Source of the DNA: Phycisphaerales bacterium
GTDB taxonomy: Bacteria > Planctomycetota > Phycisphaerae > Phycisphaerales > UBA1924
Direction: 5' to 3'
Length of the DNA stretch: 64,000 nucleotides
Assembly: GCA_023382935.1 (NCBI GenBank)
Contig: JAHDXL010000006.1
Span: 124,001 to 188,000 of the forward strand
The translations under genes were made by a program, and so were the position numbers. Under the pieces are notes generated by a model. It searched no databases, had not been told where the DNA came from, and was given only the letters and a program-made list of their open reading frames with translations. Shown piece by piece: positions 34,868 to 43,314 of this stretch. Position 1 is the stretch's first letter. Every line of letters starts with the position of its first letter.

Positions 34868-37108
34868 ATGAGCGTGCAGCCGGTCGATGGCGGTCGTCGC
34901 ATGGAACTGATCGTGCGCGAGGTGGACCGTCTGGGAACGCTCTCGCCGGTGGCCACGCGCCTGCTCGAAGCGGCCAGTGTGGACGAGGTGGACCTCGGAG
35001 AATTGGTCAGACTGCTGGAACTGGACCCGGCGCTGTCGGCCACGCTGCTGCGCCTGTGCCGCACGGTCGACCGCGGGCTGGGCGATCGCATCAAGACGGT
35101 GCGACACGCGGTGGCGATGCTCGGGCTGGAGACGGTGCGGTCGGTGGTGCTGGGCATCGAGGTGATGGGAGTGCTGCGAGGCGAGGAAGAGCAGCGCCGC
35201 GCTGGCGAGGCCACGGGCTTTGACGTGCGCGGTTTCTGGATGCACTCTGTCGCGGTGGCCAGCGCGTCGGAAGTGATCGCCAAGCGCCTGCGGCGTGCAG
35301 GATTGCAGCCGGGCGAGGCTTTTCTTGCCGGGCTGCTGCACGGTTTGGGGCGGCTGGTGCTGCACCTCGTGCTTCCGAAGGTCTATGACCGCGCCCTGCT
35401 GGGCGCGCAACAGCGTCGCAGCACCAGCGCCGCGGTCGAGCGGATGTTGATCGGCATGGATCATCACACCGCTGGACGGCGCTTGGCCGAGCGATGGGGG
35501 CTTCCGGAGCCGGTGCGCGACGTGATCTGGTTTCATGGGCAGGCCTTCGACGGCGTACCGGAGTCGGCGCATCGCGACCTGGTGAGCGTGGTGACGCTGG
35601 CCAGGGCGTTGTGCGAGCGACAGCACCTGGGCTGGAGCGGGGACTGTGCGCCCGTGCCGGCCCTTCAGCCGTTGGCGCAGCGCGTGGGGCTGGAGGTAGA
35701 CGAGGTCGAGGCGCTGGTGCCGGCGCTGGTCGACGAAGTGGCCGAGCGATGCGAGATTCTGGGCCTGGGAGAGCAGAGCGGGCCGGAGGTGCTGCTGGGC
35801 GCGATTGTCGAGGCCAATCGGAGGTTGGGGCAGATCAACGAAACGCTGGATCGCGAGGCACGGGCGCTGCGCCGGCGGGCGCGCGTGGGCGAGGCAATCA
35901 CCTTTTTCCACGAGTGCTGGTGCGGGGACGAGCCGGTGGAGCACACGGCCGCGTGCGTGTGCGGCTCGCTGCGGCACATGCTCGAACCGACCTGCAGCGC
36001 GGTCGTATGGTGGACGAACAGGCAGGGCTGGCGACTGGCGCGCCAGGGCGCGCGCGCCAGGCCGGAGTGCGTGCCGCTGCCCGAACTGCGCGCCGATCCG
36101 CTGGCGCTGTGTGAAACGATGTCAGACCTGCATGGCCGCAGCGCACCGGCCGGTGCGGTGATAGGTTCGCTTGATGCGCTCCCTTTGCCGATGGGTGCAG
36201 CACTCCGCGCCATGCCGATCCTCCTCGACCGGGATCTGGTGGCGATCGTGCTGCACGACGCGGATGTGCGGGCGTGGAACGAGGCGAGCGAACTGGAGCC
36301 GATCCGCTCGGTGTGGGCGTCGGCGCTGCGCTCGGCCGAGATGCTGGCGCGAGCGCGGGCTCTGGAGGATGATCTTGCCTCGGCCAATCGTGTGCTGGCC
36401 GAGACGCAGGCCGAACTGGCCGAGTGTGAGTCGATGGCTCGCCTGGGTGAGATGACGGCCGGTGCGGCGCACGAGATGAATAACCCGCTGGCGGTGATCA
36501 GGGGACGGGCGCAGTTGCTGGCGTCCAGGCTGGGAGAAACGGACCTTTCCACCAGCGTGCAGGCGCTGGTACGGGCGGCCGACCACCTCAGCGGACTGAT
36601 CAGCGAACTGAACCGCTTGGCGTGCGTCGACGGGCCACGGCTGGCCGACGTGGGCATCGAAGAGGTGATCGATCGGGCGATCTCGCGTGCGGGGGAGCGG
36701 CTGTCGGGACGCCCGCAGATCGAGGTCTCGGGCGCCTCGGGGGGACGGCGGATCAGGACGGACCGAGAACTGCTGGCCGACGCGCTGGCGGAACTGATCG
36801 TGAACGCGGAGGAATCGGGATCGCAGGCGAAGGTGCGGGTCGAAGTTCATGAAGCGCCCGGTGATGGCCGACTCTATGTGCGTGTGGTGGACAGGGGCCG
36901 AGGCATGAGTGAACGTGCGATTCGACATGCGTTCGACCCCTTCTTCAGTGAGAAGCCGGCGGGACGACAGCGCGGACTGGGACTGGCCCGCGCCCGGCGG
37001 TGCATCGAACTGTTGGGTGGACGCATCCGGCTTGAAGCGCCTCGCGAGGGAGGAACCATCGCGAGCATCGAACTGGATCGTGCATGTGTGATGGCGCCAG
37101 CCGCGTGA
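34868..37108 (+). CDS. HDOD-domain sensor histidine kinase
   Basis: 746 residues with no membrane segment. Residues ~12-280 are an HDOD domain (LGTLSPVATRLLEAASVDEV, LDPALSATLLRLC, TVRHAVAMLGLETVRSVVLG). The HD-like position reads LLHGLG, so the metal Asp is absent, as in HDOD. The middle (~320-500) looks GAF-like. A coiled coil leads to HisKA (ARLGEMTAGAAHEMNNPLAV, phospho-His535). The HATPase domain has NAEESG (N box), VDRGRGMSE (G1), FDPFFSEKPAGRQRGLGLA (F/G2). A soluble kinase presumably sensing a cytoplasmic signal through HDOD/GAF. Neighbours suggest it feeds the HTH-REC regulator upstream. Confidence 0.87.
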   Translation: MSVQPVDGGRRMELIVREVDRLGTLSPVATRLLEAASVDEVDLGELVRLLELDPALSATLLRLCRTVDRGLGDRIKTVRHAVAMLGLETVRSVVLGIEVMGVLRGEEEQRRAGEATGFDVRGFWMHSVAVASASEVIAKRLRRAGLQPGEAFLAGLLHGLGRLVLHLVLPKVYDRALLGAQQRRSTSAAVERMLIGMDHHTAGRRLAERWGLPEPVRDVIWFHGQAFDGVPESAHRDLVSVVTLARALCERQHLGWSGDCAPVPALQPLAQRVGLEVDEVEALVPALVDEVAERCEILGLGEQSGPEVLLGAIVEANRRLGQINETLDREARALRRRARVGEAITFFHECWCGDEPVEHTAACVCGSLRHMLEPTCSAVVWWTNRQGWRLARQGARARPECVPLPELRADPLALCETMSDLHGRSAPAGAVIGSLDALPLPMGAALRAMPILLDRDLVAIVLHDADVRAWNEASELEPIRSVWASALRSAEMLARARALEDDLASANRVLAETQAELAECESMARLGEMTAGAAHEMNNPLAVIRGRAQLLASRLGETDLSTSVQALVRAADHLSGLISELNRLACVDGPRLADVGIEEVIDRAISRAGERLSGRPQIEVSGASGGRRIRTDRELLADALAELIVNAEESGSQAKVRVEVHEAPGDGRLYVRVVDRGRGMSERAIRHAFDPFFSEKPAGRQRGLGLARARRCIELLGGRIRLEAPREGGTIASIELDRACVMAPAA

Positions 37109-37131
37109 CGCGCCGGGGGAGGCTTTCCAGG

Positions 37132-38256
37132 ATGGAGCGACAGGGAGATTCGTTTCCGGACGTGCCGGCGCTTTCGGGTGAGTTCAACCCGGGCGTCCAG
37201 CCCATCGGCGCCGATGACAACCGCGCCCAAATCCTCATCGTTTCGCCCAAGCGGCAGGTACGCGATCGACTGGCGGGGCTGCTGACGACGCACGGATGCG
37301 GGGTCCGCACGGTGACGAACACTTCAGACGCACGCTCGCTCTTGAGCGAATGTGCCGTTGACCTGGCTCTGATCGATTGCGCCCTGGGCAACCCGGCGGC
37401 CTTCGAACTCTGCCGCGCGTGCGCCGAACACGAGCCGGGCGTGCTGACCATCCTGCTGACCTCGCAACCGACACTGGAAGACGCCGTGTGCGCCATGCGC
37501 CACGGCGCGGTGGACATGGTGCCGGTCAACATCGACTCGGCCGAACTGTTCGAGCGCATCAACGACGGACTGGACCGGGCCCAGAACCTGCGCGAACGCG
37601 AGCGACGGGCGCTGCGTCTGCGCGGACTGTGCCTGCGTCTCAACTCGGCACGCCAGGAAGTCTCGCGCCACGTCGGCGAACTGTGCTCGGACCTGGTCGA
37701 AGCCTATCAAGACCTTTCGACGCAGATCGATCACATCGGCATGACCAGCGAACTCAACTGCCTTCTGCGGCAGGAACTCGACCTCGAGACGCTGCTGCGT
37801 ACCACGCTGGAGTATCTGCTCTCGAAGGTCGGATCGACCAACGCGGCCATCTTCCTGCCTTCCAGTTCGGGCGAGTTCTCGCTGGGGGCCTATGTCAACT
37901 ACGATCGCTCGAAGGACGAGGCCGAGGTCATGCTCGATCATCTGGCCTCGGCGCTGGCGCCCAAGTTTGAAGACCAGACCTCGCCCGTGTGGCTGCGCGA
38001 GCCCGCCGAACTCGAACTGTGGATGGAAGAAGAGGCCCACTGGCTGGATGACTGCCAGACCATGGTGGTGCCGTGCCACGAGGGTGGGGAGTGTCTTGCG
38101 GTGCTGACGGCCTTCCGCAAGCGTCGCACGCCCTTCTCCGAGAACGACCGGGTGATCATCGAGACGCTGGGCAAACTGTTCGGCAAACAACTGGCGCGGG
38201 TGATCGGGATCCACCACCGGCACGTGCCCAGGGACAAGTGGGGCGAGGTAGATTGA
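37132..38256 (+). CDS. degenerate receiver-GAF protein
   Basis: 374 residues. N-terminal receiver-like domain: QILIVSPKRQVRDRLAGLL, LALIDCALGN (Asp82 in the phosphorylation position), AVDMVPVNIDSAELFERI. The acidic pair after the first strand is Ser-Pro, and the usual Lys before Pro is missing, so normal Mg2+-dependent phosphorylation is doubtful. A coiled coil (~150-215) leads to a GAF domain (~220-360: LDLETLLRTTLEYLLSKVGS, LAVLTAFRKRRTPFSENDR). No output domain. ATG 37132 has GGAGG nine bases upstream and begins 23 bases after the kinase stop, so it probably belongs to the same operon. Confidence 0.8.
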   Translation: MERQGDSFPDVPALSGEFNPGVQPIGADDNRAQILIVSPKRQVRDRLAGLLTTHGCGVRTVTNTSDARSLLSECAVDLALIDCALGNPAAFELCRACAEHEPGVLTILLTSQPTLEDAVCAMRHGAVDMVPVNIDSAELFERINDGLDRAQNLRERERRALRLRGLCLRLNSARQEVSRHVGELCSDLVEAYQDLSTQIDHIGMTSELNCLLRQELDLETLLRTTLEYLLSKVGSTNAAIFLPSSSGEFSLGAYVNYDRSKDEAEVMLDHLASALAPKFEDQTSPVWLREPAELELWMEEEAHWLDDCQTMVVPCHEGGECLAVLTAFRKRRTPFSENDRVIIETLGKLFGKQLARVIGIHHRHVPRDKWGEVD

Positions 38257-38734
38257 GCGTCACGAAGTTGCTCCCTGCGCGGGCGCTCGCATTTCAGTGA
38301 GCGATCATGCCTGTCCCGTAAAGGGGCGAGGGTCGTGAGAGGCCGCGGCGTTGAGTCGATCGCAGGGGGCAATCTCAGCGGATCCTGCCGGTCAAGAGTT
38401 GGTTCCACTGGTTGAGCAACGTCCAAAGACGCACAGTGCCGACACGGCAGGAGAGAGTCCGGAATCGTGCCAGCAACCTTGCCTTCAAGGTTGCTGTCGG
38501 CGAGGTCGAAGCCGGTCCTGCCGGAATTCGCATCGTTCCTGCGGAGTCAATACTGCATCGTGTTGCAAGGGCCGATTTGCCCAAGACCGGCCACGCGGTG
38601 CCATTGACCAGTCGAAAGCCGGTCCCCGTGGCGCGCGTGCCGACGGCAAGCCAGTGCCCGCCAGGGAGTTAACTGACTCGGCCGCTGCTCGTCATGAGCG
38701 TGTCGAAGATGCGGCTGTGCGAGGCGCCGCGATC
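38257..38734. other. non-coding stretch of ~480 bases
   Basis: Between the REC-GAF gene and the terminator of the dockerin-protein gene. Reading frames here have low-complexity Arg/Pro/Ser composition and no family features. The minus strand is open for ~90 codons ending at 38375, but without a credible start. A perfect 10-bp hairpin lies at 38472. It could hold a small RNA or a decayed gene; nothing firmer can be said. Confidence 0.5.
38472..38495. repeat. perfect 10-bp inverted repeat in non-coding DNA
   Basis: AGCAACCTTG - CCTT - CAAGGTTGCT. It is fully symmetric, with a four-base loop and no T-tract on either side, so it is not a simple terminator. It may be an RNA hairpin or a protein-binding palindrome. 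Confidence 0.7.
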
Positions 38735-38772
38735 TCGAAAAGAGCGGGGGCGCCCCTGCGTGGAGCGCCCCC
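38735..38772 (-). terminator. rho-independent terminator of the dockerin-protein gene
   Basis: On the minus strand GGGGGCGC, an eleven-base loop that can pair further, GCGCCCCC, then GCTCTTTT. It lies 40 bases past the stop at 38814. Confidence 0.8.
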
Positions 38773-38813
38773 GAGTTCCATCTTTCATCACGAGCGTCAC
38801 GAGGTTTGGAAAC

Positions 38814-39668
38814 CTACGGGCAGCCCGCGCTGAAGTAGTTCAGATACGTGCTCACGTCGAAGAAATCGAACACACCCGTCGGCGGGGCCAGGTCGGCCTC
38901 GGGGTTGTGGGCCGAGAACGACGCCAGGAATTGCTGCACGTCGAAGAAGTTCAAGACACCATACGGTTCAGCCAGGTCCGCCGGATTGCACGGACCGGGC
39001 TCGTCGCCCTGCGTCATGGACAGATCATCCCAGAAGATGTCGCCCTGCGGCAGCGGGCCTGCCCCGTAGTCGCCCGGGAACCAGCGGAACGGCAGGATGG
39101 ACACACTCGTCGCGTACGGCGGCCAGTCGCCCACCGCCAGCATCATTGCGTCGGTCACCTCGCACTCGAAGTACTGCCACTGTCCGTTCGTCGCGGCGAT
39201 CGGCACCGCAAACTCGAAGGCTGTGTAAATCGAAAAGTTCGGCGGCTCGCGACGGAACTCCAGTTTGATGCCCACCGTGTCGTTGGCCAGTGCCTGTCCC
39301 GGGGGCACCAGGTAGTACCCGCTCACCTTCACCGTTCCGCCCAAGTAGGTGTAGTCGGGGTCATACAGGTCTGAACCGTCCGGCAGGAACACGTTGGTCG
39401 TCCAGCCCATGAACCGGTTGCCCGGGTTCGTGCTCGGGGGCAACTTGATCGCCTTGCTGCCCGTACGCACGTATGCGCCGGGGTCGCTCGCATCGACCCA
39501 CTGTGGGGCGGGTGCTGAGATCGGGTTCCATCCCTCCGGGCGATCGCTGAAGGCGGGATTCTCCAACTCGAAACTCGGATTGAAGATCCGGTTGTCCGCC
39601 GCCTGGGCGAGTCCGACCAGAGCGGCCAGTCCAAACGCCGCTACGACATTGCTAACCTTCACATGCAT
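38814..39668 (-). CDS. secreted protein with degenerate GC-type dockerin-like domain
   Basis: 284 residues. A signal peptide (hydrophobic VVAAFGLAALVGLAQA) is followed by a carbohydrate-binding-like or PEP-CTERM-type jelly-roll domain (NPSFELENPAFSDRPEGW, GTVKVSGYYLVPPG, GQWQYFECEVTDAMM). At ~228-284 is a paired FFDVQ/FFDVS domain flanked by Cys and ending in GCP. Both calcium loops have lost most acidic ligands (DLAEPYGVLN, DLAPPTGVFD). It probably binds a glycan or matrix outside the cell. A stand-alone gene with its own promoter and terminator; divergent from a PfkB kinase. Confidence 0.78.
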   Translation of the reverse strand: MHVKVSNVVAAFGLAALVGLAQAADNRIFNPSFELENPAFSDRPEGWNPISAPAPQWVDASDPGAYVRTGSKAIKLPPSTNPGNRFMGWTTNVFLPDGSDLYDPDYTYLGGTVKVSGYYLVPPGQALANDTVGIKLEFRREPPNFSIYTAFEFAVPIAATNGQWQYFECEVTDAMMLAVGDWPPYATSVSILPFRWFPGDYGAGPLPQGDIFWDDLSMTQGDEPGPCNPADLAEPYGVLNFFDVQQFLASFSAHNPEADLAPPTGVFDFFDVSTYLNYFSAGCP

Positions 39669-39713
39669 GATGTTCTCCCTCTGTGCGAGGGCCCAGATCG
39701 GGCCCTAAACTCC

Positions 39714-39743
39714 ATAATGTAAACCTTTTCATGCCCGCGTCAA
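39714..39743 (-). promoter_or_regulatory. predicted sigma70-type promoter of the dockerin-protein gene
   Basis: On the minus strand TTGACG (5/6), 18 bases, CATTAT (4/6), about 45 bases before the ATG. The leader contains the inverted repeat GGGCCC-AGATC-GGGCCC at 39689-39705. Confidence 0.65.
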
Positions 39744-39821
39744 GACCCCAGCGCGCTTTCTACACAACTTCTCAACGCCCCCCCCTCTCCTAGGCTACCC
39801 CAGACGCGATCAGGAGCCCCC

Positions 39822-40757
39822 ATGTCCCTCACCGTGACCGGTACCATCTGCATCGACACCATTGAGACTCCCGACGGCGTCCGCCGCGAGGGGATTCTCG
39901 GCGGCTCATGCGCTTATTTCGCCGCTGCCGCCTCGATCTACGGCCCGGTACGCCTAGTGGCCGTGGTCGGCGATGACTTCCCGGCCGCCCACCGGGCCAC
40001 GCTGGCCCGGTTCCCGAACATCGACGCCTCCGGGCTGGAGGTGCGGCATGGGGCAAAAACCTTCCGCTGGGGTGGGAAATACCTCCACAACATGGACCAC
40101 CGCGAGACCATGTACACCGAACTGGGGGTTCTGGCGGAGGAGCCCCCGGCCGTTCCCGCGTCCTTCCGCGACTCCCGCTTCGTGTTCCTTGCCAACTCGC
40201 ACCCGGCGGTGCAGGCCGACATGCTCAGCCAGTTCCCCCGGCCCGCGCTGGCGGTGGCCGACACCATGGATTTCTGGATCAACGGCGCTCGCGACGATCT
40301 TGAGCGCCTGCTCAAGCGGGTGGATGGACTGGTGCTCAACTACGACGAGGCCGAACTGTTCACCGGGAGGAAAAACCCCGTCACCGCCGGTCGCCTCATG
40401 CTTGACTACGGCCCGCGCTTCGTGGTCATCAAGAAGGGTGAGCACGGCGCCATCCTCGTCCATCGCGACGGGCTCGCGGCCCTGCCGGCATACCCGACCG
40501 ACGTGGTCGTTGATCCCACCGGCGCCGGCGATACCTTTGCGGGGGGCATGATGGCCTATCTGGCCCGAGCCCACGCCGCCGGCAATCTGCCCGACCCCGG
40601 TTCCTACGACGCCATTCGTCGATCGCTGGCGCACGGCACCATCATCGCAAGTTTCACCATCGAGGCCTTCAGCCTTGATCGCCTGGCCCGTCTCGACCGG
40701 GCCGAAGTGCAGCAGCGGTTCGACCAGTTCGCCTCGATGATGCACCTGCACGACTGA
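39822..40757 (+). CDS. PfkB-family sugar kinase
   Basis: 311 residues, a normal ribokinase-like size. The N-terminal glycine motif ILGGSCAYFAAAASIYG and the C-terminal catalytic signature VVDPTGAGDTFAGGMMAYLA with the base Asp are intact. KKGEHGAILV precedes it. The substrate is not readable: sugar, nucleoside or sugar acid are all possible in this family. First of four closely spaced plus-strand genes (3-, 22- and 0-base gaps). Start ATG 39822 has a weak GGAG site. Confidence 0.87.
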   Translation: MSLTVTGTICIDTIETPDGVRREGILGGSCAYFAAAASIYGPVRLVAVVGDDFPAAHRATLARFPNIDASGLEVRHGAKTFRWGGKYLHNMDHRETMYTELGVLAEEPPAVPASFRDSRFVFLANSHPAVQADMLSQFPRPALAVADTMDFWINGARDDLERLLKRVDGLVLNYDEAELFTGRKNPVTAGRLMLDYGPRFVVIKKGEHGAILVHRDGLAALPAYPTDVVVDPTGAGDTFAGGMMAYLARAHAAGNLPDPGSYDAIRRSLAHGTIIASFTIEAFSLDRLARLDRAEVQQRFDQFASMMHLHD

Positions 40758-40760
40758 GCC

Positions 40761-41435
40761 ATGTTCTCCCGTCGCGCCAGGAAGGATCGGGAAGAGCCGG
40801 GCTACCTGCGGCCTTACGCCGAAGTGGCACGTCGTGTCGGCGCACAGTTTGAAGCCCTCCTCTGGCAAAGCGCGGAGGGGCAGCGCCGTCGTTTCGACGT
40901 GCTGGCCGAGATGATCGAGCCCGAGAGACGCTCGATTGCCGATCTGGGTTGCGGGCGTGTCGACCTGCTCGTTCACCTGCATGCGCTGGGCCGAGTGCCG
41001 CGGCGCTACGTGGGTGTCGATGGTCTGCGGGCGATGGTCGAGGCCGGGCGAGGGGTCATTGATGCGCACCGGTATCCCGACGCCGAGGTGCATGAACTCG
41101 ACTTTGTCGCCGACGCCGAGGCGTTGACCGAACTGGTGCAGGCGTGCCACATCGACACGCTGATATTTTCCGGCTCGCTCAACACCCTCGAACAGCCGAT
41201 GGCCGAAGAGGTGCTGCAGCGGGCCTACGACGTGGTCCCCCCGGGCGGTCTGCTTGCGTTCAACTTCCTCAGCAATTTGTTGGCGGGCCAGGAGACCGGC
41301 GAGCGGGGCCCGGCTTTTCGCTTCGCGACCCTCGACCTAGTGGCATGGGCGCTGCGCCGTACGCCCCTGGTTCGTTTTCGGCATGACTATCTGGGCGGGC
41401 ACGACGCGACAATCACCATGACAAAGCCCGCCTGA
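40761..41435 (+). CDS. class I SAM-dependent methyltransferase-like protein
   Basis: 224 residues. An N-terminal helical region (YLRPYAEVARRVGAQFEALL) precedes a Rossmann core with motif I SIADLGCGRVDLLVHLHALG, YVGVDGLRAMVE and LDFVADAEALTE. Motif I is GCGRVDL rather than the classic GxGxG, so cofactor binding is likely but not certain. The late segment IFSGSLNTLEQPMAEEVLQR matches the post-motif helix of these enzymes. It starts three bases after the PfkB stop. The acceptor is unknown. Confidence 0.75.
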   Translation: MFSRRARKDREEPGYLRPYAEVARRVGAQFEALLWQSAEGQRRRFDVLAEMIEPERRSIADLGCGRVDLLVHLHALGRVPRRYVGVDGLRAMVEAGRGVIDAHRYPDAEVHELDFVADAEALTELVQACHIDTLIFSGSLNTLEQPMAEEVLQRAYDVVPPGGLLAFNFLSNLLAGQETGERGPAFRFATLDLVAWALRRTPLVRFRHDYLGGHDATITMTKPA

Positions 41436-41457
41436 TCCTGACCTACGATCACCGACC

Positions 41458-42195
41458 ATGGCAAATATCGTGGTTCTTCAACACGGCAAGCACGGTGGCC
41501 CAGGTCGCCTGGGCATGACCCTCCGCGATCACGGTTTCAAACTCGACATTCGCAGGGTTGACCTGCCTTCCGATGCCGGCGGAAGGCCCGTCCCCCGCGA
41601 CCTCGACAACGTCCACGGCGTGTTCTCGCTCGGCGGAGCCCAGAACGTGGACGAGAATCACCCCTGGCTCAAGCCCGAGATGGAGTTCCTGAAGAGCGCC
41701 CACGAGGCCGCCCTGCCCGTTGTCGGCATCTGCCTGGGCGCCCAACTCATCGCGACCGCCCTCGGCGGCGAGGTGGGCAAGATGGAGCGACCCGAGGCCG
41801 GCTTCGCCAAGGTCAACCTGCTCTTCCCCGCACAGACCGACGTGCTCTTCCAGGGCATCCCCTGGACCAGTTACCAGTTTCACTCGCACGGGTACGAGGT
41901 CAAGAAACTCCCGCCCGTGGCCCAACTGCTGGCTTCGAGCGAACGCTGCAAGGTGCAGGCCTTCCGCGCCGGCATGCGCACCATCGGCTTCCAGTTCCAC
42001 CCCGAGTACGATCGCGCCATGATCGAGGCCAGCCACTCCAACGGACAGGCGATGTACGCCGGCGCCAACGTCACGGTCGATGAACTCTCACGCCAAGCCG
42101 ATCGGCACTACGCCGAGTATGCTCGACTGAGCGACCGGCTGGCCCTCAACTTGGCGACACTGTGCTTCCCGTTCAGCGGACTGCTGGCGGTCTGA
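41458..42195 (+). CDS. class I glutamine amidotransferase-like protein
   Basis: 245 residues. The catalytic triad is visible: nucleophile elbow PVVGICLGAQLIATALGG (Cys) and FQFHPEYD (His, Glu). The oxyanion-type FSLGGAQNVDE lies before them. It resembles stand-alone GMP-synthase-like GATases that act on free substrates or transfer ammonia to an unknown synthetase. No synthetase domain is adjacent. Its stop is immediately followed by the GTG of the next gene. Confidence 0.83.
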   Translation: MANIVVLQHGKHGGPGRLGMTLRDHGFKLDIRRVDLPSDAGGRPVPRDLDNVHGVFSLGGAQNVDENHPWLKPEMEFLKSAHEAALPVVGICLGAQLIATALGGEVGKMERPEAGFAKVNLLFPAQTDVLFQGIPWTSYQFHSHGYEVKKLPPVAQLLASSERCKVQAFRAGMRTIGFQFHPEYDRAMIEASHSNGQAMYAGANVTVDELSRQADRHYAEYARLSDRLALNLATLCFPFSGLLAV

Positions 42196-43089
42196 GTGGG
42201 CACGCGCCTGTCCATCGTTGCACCGGCCGACTATCGCCTGGCGCGCGACGTGTGCTCCTATGGCTACTTCCGGCTCGCGCCCGATCGCTGGGATGTGCCC
42301 ACGCAGACACTGCACACGATCTTCGACCTGGCGGACGGTCCGGCCCGGGCGCACATCGCCGAGGCCAAGCCCGGTCGACTGAACGTCGCGTTCGACCGGG
42401 TCATCTCGCGCCTCGAGCAGCGTGAGGCCCGCGCGAAGATCGCCCGCATGCTCCGGCTCAACGAGACCGAGGCCGATCTTGCCGCCTTTCACGCCATCGA
42501 CCCACGCTGGAAGGACTCGGGGCGAGGCCGCATCTTCCGTTCACCCACGCTCTTCCAGGACGTGGTGCGCACCGTTACCAGTTGCAACGTCACCTGGCCC
42601 AGCACGGTGTACATGAACCGGCGCCTGTGCGAGGTGCTCGGCCGCAGTGGCGCCTTTCCACGCGAAGGGCGCCTGGCGCGCGCACGAGCCGGCACGCTGC
42701 GCGGGCGTTGCCGCGTGGGCTATCGCGACCAGCGCCTCATTGACCTGGCGAAAATGTTCGTGGCAGGCGTGGTCAATGAACACTGGCTCGAAGACCCCGG
42801 CACACCCGACGAGGCAGTGTACAAGTTCCTGCTCACGCTTCCCGGCGTCGGGCCGTACGCAGCCAGCAACATCATGCAGTTGCTCGGGCGCTACTCGCGC
42901 CTGGCCATTGACTCCGAACTGGTCCGGCACGGCAAGAGCGCCCTCGGCTTCGTCGGCGACGACCGACAGGTCATCCGACAACTCCACGCGCACTACGAAC
43001 CCTTCGGCCCGCACAAGTTCCGAAGTTACTGGCTGGAGATGTGGGCCGGCTATGAGGCCAGACTCGGACCGGCGTGGCAATGGGACTGA
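42196..43089 (+). CDS. HhH-GPD DNA glycosylase (3-methyladenine/8-oxoguanine type)
   Basis: 297 residues. The N-terminal AlkA/OGG-like domain (~1-110: VAPADYRLARDVCSYGYFRL) is followed by the helix-hairpin-helix LTLPGVGPYAASNIMQLLGR and the catalytic Asp region RLAIDSELVRHGK. A long DVVRTVTSCNVTWPSTV helix, typical of OGG1/AlkA-like members, precedes it. No 4Fe-4S Cys cluster. It excises damaged bases. Start GTG 42196 immediately follows the GATase stop, implying translational coupling. Confidence 0.85.
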   Translation: MGTRLSIVAPADYRLARDVCSYGYFRLAPDRWDVPTQTLHTIFDLADGPARAHIAEAKPGRLNVAFDRVISRLEQREARAKIARMLRLNETEADLAAFHAIDPRWKDSGRGRIFRSPTLFQDVVRTVTSCNVTWPSTVYMNRRLCEVLGRSGAFPREGRLARARAGTLRGRCRVGYRDQRLIDLAKMFVAGVVNEHWLEDPGTPDEAVYKFLLTLPGVGPYAASNIMQLLGRYSRLAIDSELVRHGKSALGFVGDDRQVIRQLHAHYEPFGPHKFRSYWLEMWAGYEARLGPAWQWD

Positions 43090-43314
43090 GTGAGAGCCTG
43101 TTGCGCACCTGCCGTCGGAAGCCTGAGTCACTCACCTCCATTGACAACAGCGTCAACCCGCAGGCCCAGGTTGGCCGCACAGATCTCATATCTACCGGCC
43201 CCCGGCGCCCGAGACGATCGCGGCCAGTCCGAACTCCGCTTCGCTCCGGTCGGACCAGCAGCAGGCAACAGCATCAACTCTCAGATAGATTCTGCCATGC
43301 AAACCGGCGGAAGG
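43090..43314. other. non-coding gap of 225 bases
   Basis: Between the glycosylase and the SUMF1-like remnant. No coding frame with family features, no terminator seen. It is likely eroded sequence beyond the truncated 3' end of the neighbouring pseudogene. Confidence 0.4.

Noticed and set aside
38351-38833. 160-codon plus-strand frame in the non-coding stretch
   Set aside because: Arg/Ser/Pro-rich, no ribosome site, and it runs across the minus-strand terminator into the next gene.
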